A stretch of 8,880 nucleotides of DNA from DATJGR01 sp032124855 (GCA_032124855.1 JAQBCT010000118.1:1-8880); one strand, 5' to 3'; counted from the stretch's first letter, positions 1 to 6,203 are shown. Translations and numbers: made by a program. Notes: generated by a model from the sequence alone, not told the origin.

Positions 1-464
1 GCTCCCAACGGATCGATGCGCTGATTCTCTCGGGCACCACGTTGCGCAAACCTGACGCGCCCGTCCCCGTGTACAACGCCGCATTCGAGCCCGCGCGCAC
101 GGCCTATGACTGGCTTAGCCGCGACGCGAAAGAAGTGGATAAATACATCGCCGATCCGCTATGCGGTTTCGAAGGCCAGAGCGTACGCAACGGCTTCAAC
201 CGCGCCGACCCGCGCCGCGTCGACCCGCTGCGCTTAAAGCGAATACGCCACGATCTGCCGGTGCTCGTCGTGGTGGGCGACGCCGATCCGGTGCACGACA
301 ACCTCACCGGCGTTGCCACTCTGGAACAGTGCTGGCGCGAGGCGGGGGTGCGGCGCATCGACAAGTTGATTTACGCCGGCGGGCGTCACGAGATGCTGAA
401 CGAGATCAATCGCGATGCCGTGACCGCCGATATCATTGGGTGGCTCGATGATGTGCTGAGCTGA
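1..464 (+). CDS. alpha/beta hydrolase, C-terminal part (5' end outside window)
   Basis: This is the C-terminal part of an alpha/beta hydrolase of the serine aminopeptidase S33 / monoacylglycerol-lipase-like group. The frame is open from base 3 (reading S-Q-R-I-D-A-L-I-L-S-G-T) and continues beyond the left edge, so the TTG at 42 is not the true start. The nucleophile serine elbow is not in the window. Two other catalytic positions are visible: the acid in VLVVVGDADPVHD and the histidine in AGGRHEMLNE, a pairing typical of this family, where RHEMLNE precedes a final helix ending in W-L. By family knowledge it is a cytoplasmic esterase or lipase; the substrate cannot be read from the sequence. 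The TGA stop at 462-464 overlaps the ATG of the MFS gene by one base (TGATG), so the two are probably co-transcribed and translationally coupled. Confidence 0.88.
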   Translation, partial: SQRIDALILSGTTLRKPDAPVPVYNAAFEPARTAYDWLSRDAKEVDKYIADPLCGFEGQSVRNGFNRADPRRVDPLRLKRIRHDLPVLVVVGDADPVHDNLTGVATLEQCWREAGVRRIDKLIYAGGRHEMLNEINRDAVTADIIGWLDDVLS

Positions 465-1690
465 TGGCCAGCACCTTCGAAGCACTCAGGCATCGCAATT
501 TCTCGCTGTACCTGGGCGCGCGCTTTCTGGCCACGCTGGCCGTGCAGATGTAGAGCGTCGCCGTGGGCTGGCAGGTCTACGCAATCACCAACGATCCACT
601 GGACCTGGGCCTCATTGGCCTTGCCCAGTTCCTGCCATTCGTGGTGCTGGTGCTGCCCGCGGGACAAATCGCCGACCGCTACGATCGACGTCTGATTCTC
701 GCGCTGTGCTATGTGGTGGAACTGGTGTGCGCGGTACTGCTGCTGGCCTTCACCGCGCTCGAAATCGCCGTGGTATGGCCCGTGTTTGCGGTGCTCGTGC
801 TGTTCGGCTGCGCACGCGCCTTCGCGATGCCCTCATCCCAGGCAATCACACCCAATCTGGTGCCGCGCGAAAGCTTCGGCAATGCGGTGGCGCTGAATTC
901 TTCAACGTTTCACGTAGCGACGATCGTCGGCCCGTCCATTGGCGGTGTGCTGTATGTCGCAGGTCCTGCGACGGTTTATGTCTGCGTCGCGCTGGTGCTG
1001 GTGGTCTCGGTCGCCCTGATGTTCACCGTACGTCTTCCGCACGTGCTGCGCAGTCAGGAGCCCGCCACGTGGCATACGGTGCTGGAGGGTCTGCGCTTCG
1101 TTCGCTCGCGACCCGTGGTGCTGGGCGCCATTTCGCTGGATCTGTTCGCCGTCCTGTTCGGCGGCGCAACGGCGCTGCTGCCGGTATTCGCCAGCGACAT
1201 TCTCGGCACGGGACCGCAGGGCCTTGGGCTGTTGCGCACCGCACCGGCCGTTGGCGCGGCAATCACCGCCGGCGCGTTGGCATTCTTTCCCATCGTCCAC
1301 CACGTCGGCCGCTGGATGTTCGGCGGTGTCGCCGTCTTCGGCGTGGCAATCATCACTTTCGGTTTGTCAGCCAGTTTTGGCGTATCACTGGTGGCGCTTG
1401 CGTTCCTCGGCGCCGGCGACATGGTCAGCGTCTACATCCGCCACATGCTCATCCAGCTCGAGACGCCGGACGAAATCCGCGGCCGCGTCAGCGCGGTGAA
1501 CGCGGTATTCATCGGCGCGTCGAATGAACTGGGCGAATTCGAGTCAGGCGTCACCGCAGTGTGGTTCGGACTGGTGCCATCGGTGGTGATCGGCGGTGCT
1601 GCAACGCTGATTGTCACCGGTCTGTGGACCCGGCTATTCCCCACCCTGCGCGACATGGACCGCTTTCCGGGCAGCGACCCAACACCCTGA
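464..1690 (+). pseudogene. MFS transporter (EntS/MFS_3-like) interrupted by in-frame TAG at codon 30
   Basis: This gene encodes a 12-helix major facilitator of the MFS_3/EntS-like exporter group, located in the inner membrane. From the ATG at 464 the reading is MASTFEALRHRNFSLYLGAR and onward, a normal N-terminus for the family. A TAG at 551-553 (codon 30) lies between V-Q-M and S-V-A-V-G-W-Q-V-Y, where relatives usually carry glutamine; CAG to TAG is a single change. The rest is open for 378 codons. It keeps the loop 2-3 motif GQIADRYDRR at about residues 67-76, the mid-protein LDLFAVLFGGATALLPVFA, and RGRVSAVNAVFIGASNELGE near the end. The full length would be 408 positions, normal for the family. 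A GTG at 563 could start a 375-residue product, but that would lose part of helix 1 and has no convincing ribosome site. It overlaps the upstream hydrolase as TGATG. It could be a recent pseudogene, a sequencing error or a suppressed amber codon. The transported substrate is unknown. Confidence 0.85.
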
Positions 1691-1711
1691 TTCTCGACAG
1701 TGGCGAGAATC
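1689..1711. repeat. 8-bp inverted repeat at the 3' end of the MFS gene
   Basis: The arms are GATTCTCG at 1689-1696 and CGAGAATC at 1704-1711, a perfect match around a 7-base loop. The left arm begins inside the MFS stop codon (1688-1690). The right arm shares bases 1707-1711 with the left arm of the larger hairpin at 1707-1745, so the two stems cannot form together on one RNA molecule. Confidence 0.6.
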
Positions 1712-1745
1712 GGCCAAATGGTGCCTTGCACCATTTGGCCGATTC
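1707..1745. terminator. 18-bp perfect inverted repeat, candidate bidirectional terminator
   Basis: The arms 1707-1724 and 1728-1745 are perfectly complementary over 18 bp, around a 3-base loop (CTT on the plus strand). The stem lies in the 53-base gap between two convergent genes, 16 bases after the MFS stop, and its right arm enters the nudC stop codon (1744-1746). Convergent placement suggests transcription termination from both sides. Neither strand has a T-run after the stem, so it does not look like a classic intrinsic terminator. It could instead protect RNA 3' ends or belong to a dispersed palindromic repeat family. Confidence 0.55.
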
Positions 1746-2664
1746 ACACCTGCAGTTCGCCGTCGCACCAGGTCTTGATCAGATGATGCGCAATGGCGAT
1801 GGGGCCCGGGACGCGCAGCGTCGGATGATCCTGGCGCAGCGCTGCTGCGACGTCGGCGCGGCTGAACCAGGCAACGTCGGCCATCTCTTCGGGGTCCATG
1901 GAAATCTCCGTGGTGAGGGCTCGGCCGAGACAGCCAATCATCAGCGAGGACGGAAACGGCCACGGTTGCGAGGAGTGATAGACCACCTCGCCCACCGTGA
2001 TGCCCGCCTCTTCCATCACTTCGCGGCGCACGGCCTCCTCGATGGACTCGCCCTGGTCGATGAATCCCGCCAGCGCCGAGTACATGCCCGAGCCCGCGAG
2101 CCGTCCGCGCGACTGGCCGAGCAGGCACCGCTCACCATCGCTGATCAGCATGATCGCCACGGGGTCGGTGCGCGGAAAATGCTCCGCCTTACACGTGCTG
2201 CACACACGAACGTGGCCGCCCCGCGCGGCTTCCGATTGCGCCCCGCAGGCGCTGCAGTAGCGGTGCGTCTTGTGCCAGCCCAGTTGCGCGCGACTCTGCG
2301 CGACGATGCCGGTATCTGCAGCATTGAGGCGCATTGCGGCCGCGCGTGCATCCTCGAACCGCGTGTTGTCGTCCAGATTCAGTTCATGCGAGGGATCGCC
2401 CAGCTCCGATACATCGATCGCAAAGTGTGCAACGCCGTCCGCCAGACCCAGAAATACGGGTGGCTGCGCGATGTTCATGCGCACGGTGTCGGCCTGTGTC
2501 AACCACGCCAGGCGCGCATCGCCGCTGCTCTCGACCAGCACGTTCAGTTCGGCAAACGCAAGGTAGCGGCTGGCGGGATCATCGATCGCGCGCGCCAACC
2601 AACGCGGATCGCGGCGCTGCGCATCGGCTCGATCCAAGGGATTGCCCGCAAACGTGTGAATCAT
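1744..2664 (-). CDS. nudC: NudC, NAD(+) diphosphatase / RNA deNADding hydrolase
   Basis: A 306-residue Nudix hydrolase of the NudC type. Family members cleave NAD(H) to NMN(H) and AMP and remove NAD caps from RNA 5' ends, in the cytoplasm. The order is an N-terminal domain (about 1-130), a four-cysteine zinc ribbon (Cys137, Cys140, Cys155, Cys158) followed by HFPRTDPVAI, and then the Nudix domain. The Nudix box runs from Gly200 to Ile222 and contains the REVMEEAGI core. The NudC-specific motif SQPWPFPSS follows at 232-240. All expected metal-binding glutamates are present. E. coli NudC is somewhat shorter, and the longer N-terminus here is normal for many proteobacteria. The ATG at 2664-2662 is preceded by GAGGA about a dozen bases upstream. 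It is transcribed divergently from the downstream hydrolase and convergently with the MFS gene. Identification is firm. Confidence 0.96.
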   Translation of the reverse strand: MIHTFAGNPLDRADAQRRDPRWLARAIDDPASRYLAFAELNVLVESSGDARLAWLTQADTVRMNIAQPPVFLGLADGVAHFAIDVSELGDPSHELNLDDNTRFEDARAAAMRLNAADTGIVAQSRAQLGWHKTHRYCSACGAQSEAARGGHVRVCSTCKAEHFPRTDPVAIMLISDGERCLLGQSRGRLAGSGMYSALAGFIDQGESIEEAVRREVMEEAGITVGEVVYHSSQPWPFPSSLMIGCLGRALTTEISMDPEEMADVAWFSRADVAAALRQDHPTLRVPGPIAIAHHLIKTWCDGELQV

Positions 2665-2671
2665 GGGTGTT

Positions 2672-2718
2672 CTCTATCCTCGGCAAGGGTGACGGCTGCA
2701 GCTGCGGGTAGGATAGAG
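2672..2718. promoter_or_regulatory. inverted repeat CTCTATCCT...AGGATAGAG in divergent promoter region
   Basis: A perfect 9-bp inverted repeat, with arms at 2672-2680 and 2710-2718 separated by 29 bases, lies in the 93-base gap between nudC (minus) and the alpha/beta hydrolase (plus). A short palindrome, GCAGCTGC at 2698-2705, lies near the centre. On the minus strand the right arm reads TATCCT and is preceded by TTGCTG at an 18-base spacing, a weak promoter match for nudC. The left arm supplies the GAGGA ribosome-site-like sequence of nudC. It may be an operator, promoter elements of the two genes, or chance. Confidence 0.3.
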
Positions 2719-2757
2719 TTCGCAGTCGCTCCACAGCAAATCGAATCGGGGGAATGT

Positions 2758-3504
2758 ATGCCGTCAGTGAACGTCGATGGTGTGGCCATCAACTACATTG
2801 TAGAGGGGCAGGGCGCACCCATCGTGCTGATCCACGGCTTCGCGAGCAGCCTGCACGGCAACTGGCGCGTACCCGGCATCATCGACGCGCTCGTCGCAGC
2901 GGGCCGTCAGGTCGTTGCAATTGACTGCCGTGGCCATGGCAGAAGCGGCAAACCCCATGACCCGGCCGCCTACGCGGGTTCTGCCATGGCCGATGACGCC
3001 GTCGCAGTGATGGATCATCTGGGCATCCAGCACGCCGACCTCGCCGGCTATTCGATGGGCGGCTATCTGGCGGCCAGCCTGCTCATCAATCGCGGCGAAC
3101 GATTTACGAGCGTCATCATTGCAGGGATGGGGGATGTGCTGTTGCAGGGCGCGCTGCCGTCGGCACAAGCCGGCAGCCTGGTAGAGGCCATGGAAGCGAC
3201 AGACCCCGCCTCGATCAAAGACCCGCGGGGGCGTGCATTTCGTGCGTTTGCTGAAGCCAGCGGCAACGACCTGGCTGCGTTGGCAGCCATGCACAAGGCC
3301 GGTCGCGGGGGCTTCGACGCGACGAAATTCTCAGAGGTGTCCATTCCGGTGATGGTGTTGATCGGCAGTGCGGATAATCCTGCGAGTGCGGAAAAACTCG
3401 CAGCAGCAATTAGAGGTGCCAAGTTCGTCGAAGTACCCGGCGATCATCTCGCGGCAGTAGCGGCACCGGAATTCCGTCAAGCCATCGTCGACTGGCTGAC
3501 TTGA
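2758..3504 (+). CDS. alpha/beta hydrolase, complete
   Basis: A 248-residue single-domain alpha/beta hydrolase (Abhydrolase_1/6 type) with no signal peptide, so probably cytoplasmic. Visible features are the oxyanion-hole region VLIHGFASS at 23-31, the strand and turn VVAIDCRGHGRSGKP at 52-66, the nucleophile elbow GYSMGG with Ser99, the catalytic acid in LIGSADNPAS (Asp206), and the histidine in PGDHLAA (His230). The cap region between strands 6 and 7 is short. The triad is intact, so it should be an active esterase, lactonase or C-C hydrolase; the substrate cannot be told. The start at 2758 is chosen because GGGGGA at 2748-2753 lies just upstream and the protein begins at the conserved first strand. 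The same frame stays open far upstream, but that part is antisense to nudC. It is divergent from nudC and convergent with the zinc-ribbon gene, with a 15-base gap. Confidence 0.93.
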   Translation: MPSVNVDGVAINYIVEGQGAPIVLIHGFASSLHGNWRVPGIIDALVAAGRQVVAIDCRGHGRSGKPHDPAAYAGSAMADDAVAVMDHLGIQHADLAGYSMGGYLAASLLINRGERFTSVIIAGMGDVLLQGALPSAQAGSLVEAMEATDPASIKDPRGRAFRAFAEASGNDLAALAAMHKAGRGGFDATKFSEVSIPVMVLIGSADNPASAEKLAAAIRGAKFVEVPGDHLAAVAAPEFRQAIVDWLT

Positions 3505-3519
3505 ACCGGCCCAACGAAT

Positions 3520-3852
3520 TTACCGAGGTGCAGACTCCGGCCCGAATACATCCACGCTCAAATCGAAACTGCGCGCTTCATGGGCCTGCAATGCACCGAT
3601 GCCCACAACCTGCCGCGTCAATTCCTCGCCGCGCTGATTGCGCACGGTAACTACCAGCGAATATTCCCACGGCGTATTGCCGGCGGGATGGTGGATCGTG
3701 CCCTCCACGTGCAGCGCCGAATAACTCGACACCGCGGCGCTCGACGAGTTACCGAAGCGAAGGTGGCCGCGACACGCGGGACGCACCTTCGCGCTTTCCA
3801 GAATGGTGGCGCGGCAATGCGGGCAAGTTCGACTCTTGCCCGGGTTGCTCAT
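3520..3852 (-). CDS. small zinc-ribbon-like protein, function unknown, one ligand cysteine changed
   Basis: A 110-residue protein with a short N-terminal zinc-ribbon-like segment (CPHC at 10-13, then SAKVRPACRGHLRF at 20-33) and a C-terminal part of about 65 residues predicted mostly as beta strands (about 43-103, from ALHVEGTIHHPAG onward). A four-cysteine ribbon would be expected to read V-C-P-x-C, but here residue 24 is arginine (codon CGT at 3783-3781), leaving three cysteines. TGT to CGT is one base change. There is no signal peptide or membrane segment. Its ATG overlaps the bactofilin stop codon (ATGA), so the two are almost certainly translated from one message, and a role with bactofilin is inferred from that alone. 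The family function is not known to me. It ends 15 bases from the convergent hydrolase. Confidence 0.8.
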   Translation of the reverse strand: MSNPGKSRTCPHCRATILESAKVRPACRGHLRFGNSSSAAVSSYSALHVEGTIHHPAGNTPWEYSLVVTVRNQRGEELTRQVVGIGALQAHEARSFDLSVDVFGPESAPR

Positions 3853-4352
3853 GCAGGCGAACCCTCACCCTTGCCGCCCTTGGTCGGCGTACCGGTAGCT
3901 TCCCAGCCGAACTCGACGCGCCCGCGCATGCGGGAACCGGCCGACACCGTCAACGTGCCCGCCTTCAGATCACCGGTCAGCACACCGGTGGCCGCCAGTT
4001 CCACGCTGGACGCGGAATCGATATTGCCTTCCAGCTCACCGCCCACCGTGATCGTTTTGGCGCGTACGCCGCCCGTGAGCTTGGCACCCGGCTCGATGGT
4101 CAGATTGCCATCCACGTGCACGTCGCCGTTGAAGCTGCCAGCAATTCGCACGTGCCCGCTGCCTTCGATCTTCCCGTCAATCACCAAACCCGCGGCGATG
4201 ACGGATTCCTTCAATTCGCGCGGCGCGCGCGCCGGAACGTCGTCACGCGCCCGTGTCGGTGCTGGCGCGGGTGTCGCCTGGCTGGCGGATGCGCTATTGG
4301 GTATCGTTGCTGCGGCTGGTTTTTCCATTTCGGGACCCTTCCATAGTGCCAT
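3849..4352 (-). CDS. bactofilin (polymer-forming cytoskeletal protein)
   Basis: A 167-residue bactofilin (DUF583 family). Family members self-assemble into nucleotide-free filaments made of right-handed beta-helix subunits and take part in cell shape, stalk or pole organisation and peptidoglycan enzyme placement. The N-terminal tail (1-47) is rich in Ala, Pro and Thr and probably disordered. The core, about 48-148, shows the repeating short-strand pattern with regular Gly and Val/Ile/Leu, for example VIDGKIEGSG, AGSFNGDVHVDGNLTIEPGA and GGELEGNIDSAS. A Gly/Lys-rich tail follows. This is typical bactofilin length and layout. The ATG at 4352-4350 has a strong AAGGAG at 4366-4361, eight bases upstream. 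The stop overlaps the zinc-ribbon gene (ATGA). It is divergent from the quinone oxidoreductase gene. Confidence 0.93.
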   Translation of the reverse strand: MALWKGPEMEKPAAATIPNSASASQATPAPAPTRARDDVPARAPRELKESVIAAGLVIDGKIEGSGHVRIAGSFNGDVHVDGNLTIEPGAKLTGGVRAKTITVGGELEGNIDSASSVELAATGVLTGDLKAGTLTVSAGSRMRGRVEFGWEATGTPTKGGKGEGSPA

Positions 4353-4376
4353 GAGGTTCTCTCCTTAAAACGCGAT

Positions 4377-4406
4377 GCGCGCCGAGTGTAGCAATACTCG
4401 CGCGCG
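4377..4406. repeat. imperfect GC-rich inverted repeat in divergent intergenic region
   Basis: The left arm (GCGCGC, a bulged C, then GAGT) pairs with the right arm (ACTCG followed by alternating CG) around a short loop. It sits between the bactofilin and quinone oxidoreductase starts. It could be an operator or a leader hairpin for the plus-strand gene. The alternating GC makes a chance match fairly likely. Confidence 0.3.
4385..4393 (-). promoter_or_regulatory. candidate extended -10 element for the bactofilin operon
   Basis: Read on the minus strand, TGCTACACT fits the extended -10 pattern TGnTAnnnT. It would start transcription near 4378, giving a leader of about 25 bases that contains the strong AAGGAG ribosome site of the bactofilin gene. 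No good -35 hexamer is visible, which is tolerated in extended -10 promoters. The element lies in the loop and inner stem of an imperfect GC-rich hairpin (4377-4406). Confidence 0.35.
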
Positions 4407-4453
4407 CTTTGGCACCAGCGCAGCACGATTCGACGACGCATCAGGAAAATTCC

Positions 4454-5431
4454 ATGAAGATCAACGCGATCCGCATCGAGGAACCCGGCCCCGCGGAGCA
4501 CCTGACGCTCCAGAGCATCGAGCTGCCAGCGCCACGCCCCGGCGAAGTTCAGATTCGTCACGAGGCGATCGGCGTGAACTACATCGACACCTACCACCGC
4601 TCGGGTCTGTACCGCCTGCCCATGCCCAGCGGCATTGGCATGGAAGCCGCCGGGGTCGTCGAAGCCGTGGCCAGTGATGTCACGCAATTGCGCAGGGGCG
4701 ATCGCGTCGCCTACTGCTCAGGCCCGATCGGCGCCTACGCCCAGGCGAACAATGTCGCTGCGAGCCGTGTCGTCAAACTGCCCGGCAATGTCAGTTGCGA
4801 CGCGGCCGCGGCGATCCTGCTGAAGGGTCTCACCGTGCAGTATCTGTTCTGTCAGACCTACGCGCTGGCAGCGGGCGAAACCATGCTGTTCCACGCGGCC
4901 GCCGGCGGCGTCGGACTGATCGCATGTCAGTGGGCGAAGCACCTGGGCGTGACCATGATCGGCACCGTCAGTTCGCGCGCCAAGGCAGAACTCGCCCGGG
5001 CGCGCGGTTGCGCGCACATCATCGACTACAGCGTCGAGAATATTGCCGCGCGCGTCGGCGAAATTACTGGGGGCAAGAAAGTGCCCGTGGTCTACGACGG
5101 CGTCGGTAAGGATACGTTCATCGCCTCGCTCGACAGCCTGGCGCCGCGCGGCTTAATGGTGTCGTTTGGCAATGCCTCGGGACCGGTCACCGGTGTCGAT
5201 CTCGGCGTTCTCGCAGCAAAAGGTTCGCTGTATGTCACGCGACCTACGCTTGCTACCTATGCCGCAACGCCGGAAACACTCAACGCGGCAGCGGACGAGC
5301 TATTCGATCTGGTGGGACGCGGCATCATCACGCCGGATATCACCGCGCACTATGCACTGGCAGACGCAGCGAGCGCGCATCGCGACTTGCAGAATCGGGT
5401 GACCACGGGTTCGATTCTTCTGACGCCGTGA
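4454..5431 (+). CDS. qorA: NADPH:quinone oxidoreductase, QorA type
   Basis: A 325-residue zinc-independent member of the medium-chain dehydrogenase/reductase superfamily. It closely resembles E. coli QorA (zeta-crystallin-like) along its whole length. It is expected to reduce quinones with NADPH in the cytoplasm. The N-terminal GroES-like catalytic domain contains IGVNYIDTYHRSGLY (39-53) and PSGIGMEAAGVV (58-69). The Rossmann domain has the nucleotide-binding loop AAAGGVGL (148-155) followed by IACQWAKHLG, then ITGGKKVPVVYDGVGKD (204-220), RGLMVSFGNASG (232-243) and GSLYVTRPTL (257-266). The zinc-binding cysteines of alcohol dehydrogenases are absent, as usual for this group. The start at 4454 is supported by AGGA at 4443-4446 and by alignment with the family N-terminus; an upstream in-frame ATG at 4409 lacks both. 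It is divergent from bactofilin and convergent with the nucleotidyltransferase, 12 bases away. Confidence 0.95.
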   Translation: MKINAIRIEEPGPAEHLTLQSIELPAPRPGEVQIRHEAIGVNYIDTYHRSGLYRLPMPSGIGMEAAGVVEAVASDVTQLRRGDRVAYCSGPIGAYAQANNVAASRVVKLPGNVSCDAAAAILLKGLTVQYLFCQTYALAAGETMLFHAAAGGVGLIACQWAKHLGVTMIGTVSSRAKAELARARGCAHIIDYSVENIAARVGEITGGKKVPVVYDGVGKDTFIASLDSLAPRGLMVSFGNASGPVTGVDLGVLAAKGSLYVTRPTLATYAATPETLNAAADELFDLVGRGIITPDITAHYALADAASAHRDLQNRVTTGSILLTP

Positions 5432-5443
5432 CCCGCTCGCGCG

Positions 5444-5962
5444 TCAGCGGCGCTGGAGACCGTTCCAGCCATCCTTCAGTGCCCAGAATTCCAGCCACTT
5501 GTCGAGGTAGCGCGTATCGAGCGCAATCCCGCCAGCCACGATCGCTTCGATATCGGCAATGTCCTGACTACGACCCGCGATCAGCTTGTGAATGATGACG
5601 TCCTCTACCGTGAGCACGCGGATGTCGGCACCGGTGGAGAGCCTTTCGCGGCGTGAGCGCTGCAACGCCTGGTGTTGATAGTCTGTTCCGGCGATCAACA
5701 GATCCGCGGTGCCGAACTCGGCATGCTGCAAGCGCAGCAGATCACCTTCGGCGCTGGCGCGTCGAACTGACCATCCGGCGCGGGTCAATGCGGCCTCGAG
5801 CGAATCGAGGCCAGCACCTGTATCGGCGAGCAAGAGATCCACATCCTGCGTCAGTCGCGGCGACGCGCGATAGCGATTGGCCGCGAGCGCGCCGATCAGC
5901 ACCCAACGAATCGCGAGCGACTCGAGCGTTTCGGCCAGGGCGTCAAGCGCGTTGCGTTCCAC
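5444..5962 (-). CDS. small nucleotidyltransferase (AbiEii/MNT-like), possible TA or accessory enzyme
   Basis: A 172-residue protein of the nucleotidyltransferase fold. After an N-terminal helix it has VLIGALAANRYRAS (21-34), then LTQDVDLLL (38-46) with the paired catalytic aspartates Asp40 and Asp42, and a later TADLLI (86-91) that may supply the third acid. The C-terminal VEDVIIHKLIAGRSQDIADI (119-138) is the conserved helical motif found with AbiEii-like and related stand-alone nucleotidyltransferases. The usual G-G or G-S before the helix is G-A here. The GTG start at 5962-5960 is chosen because the domain begins right after it and it gives a 20-base overlap with the preceding 82-residue gene. 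An upstream ATG at 6136 would add a low-complexity Arg-rich stretch that is only a shadow of that gene. The catalytic acids look intact. The target (tRNA, protein or small molecule) is unknown. Confidence 0.82.
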   Translation of the reverse strand: MERNALDALAETLESLAIRWVLIGALAANRYRASPRLTQDVDLLLADTGAGLDSLEAALTRAGWSVRRASAEGDLLRLQHAEFGTADLLIAGTDYQHQALQRSRRERLSTGADIRVLTVEDVIIHKLIAGRSQDIADIEAIVAGGIALDTRYLDKWLEFWALKDGWNGLQRR

Positions 5963-6191
5963 GCTTGCCCACCGCGCGCATGCGCGCGAGATAGTTGAGA
6001 TGGCCAACGAGATCGCCGTCGCCCGGCGACGTGATGCCGGGCTGCGCCAGCGGACCCAGTCGGCGTCGAATGGTATCAAGCCGATCGAACATCTCATCGA
6101 GCGACTGCGGCACCACGCCATCATCCAGCGCCGCATTCGCCGCGGCGATGCGTGCGAAATAGTCTCGATCTGCCTGGGAGGCGCGTTTCAT
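5943..6191 (-). CDS. 82-residue charged helical protein of unknown function, upstream of nucleotidyltransferase
   Basis: A small soluble protein, M-K-R-A-S-Q-A-D-R-D-Y-F onward, predicted mostly helical: helix about 5-22, helix about 29-46 (SLDEMFDRLDTIRRRLG), a Gly/Pro loop about 47-59, and helix about 60-73 (DLVGHLNYLARMR). I recognise no domain and no HEPN RxxxxH motif. The ATG at 6191-6189 is supported by the coding pattern and by the 20-base overlap with the downstream nucleotidyltransferase gene, which suggests obligate co-expression. It follows ybdD on the same strand after 45 bases. A TATAGT hexamer six bases before the ATG suggests its own promoter and a leaderless message. By position it could be an antitoxin or a partner subunit of the nucleotidyltransferase, but this is inference only. 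Confidence 0.72.
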   Translation of the reverse strand: MKRASQADRDYFARIAAANAALDDGVVPQSLDEMFDRLDTIRRRLGPLAQPGITSPGDGDLVGHLNYLARMRAVGKRGTQRA

Positions 6192-6197
6192 CTGGCA

Positions 6198-6203
6198 ACT
6201 ATA
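6198..6203 (-). promoter_or_regulatory. candidate -10 hexamer TATAGT placed for a leaderless transcript
   Basis: On the minus strand TATAGT (5 of 6 matches to TATAAT) ends six bases before the ATG of the 82-residue gene, so transcription would start at or next to the A of the start codon. No convincing -35 hexamer is visible at 16-18 bases. An AGGCAGG at 6210-6204 could act as a rather distant ribosome site if transcription instead comes through from ybdD. Confidence 0.35.

Noticed and set aside
1561..2757. A long plus-strand open frame running from 1561 in frame into the alpha/beta hydrolase, giving an apparent 647-residue protein
   Set aside because: The upstream 399 codons are antisense to nudC and the MFS gene end, have no recognisable domain, and the hydrolase has its own ribosome site and natural N-terminus at 2758. 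High GC keeps antisense frames open.
4409..4453. A longer start for qorA at ATG 4409
   Set aside because: The extra 15 residues do not match the family N-terminus, and AGGA sits at the right distance from ATG 4454.
5963..6136. An N-terminal extension of the nucleotidyltransferase starting at ATG 6136
   Set aside because: It would overlap most of the 82-residue gene and reads as Arg/Ser/Ile-rich out-of-frame sequence; the domain begins at GTG 5962.
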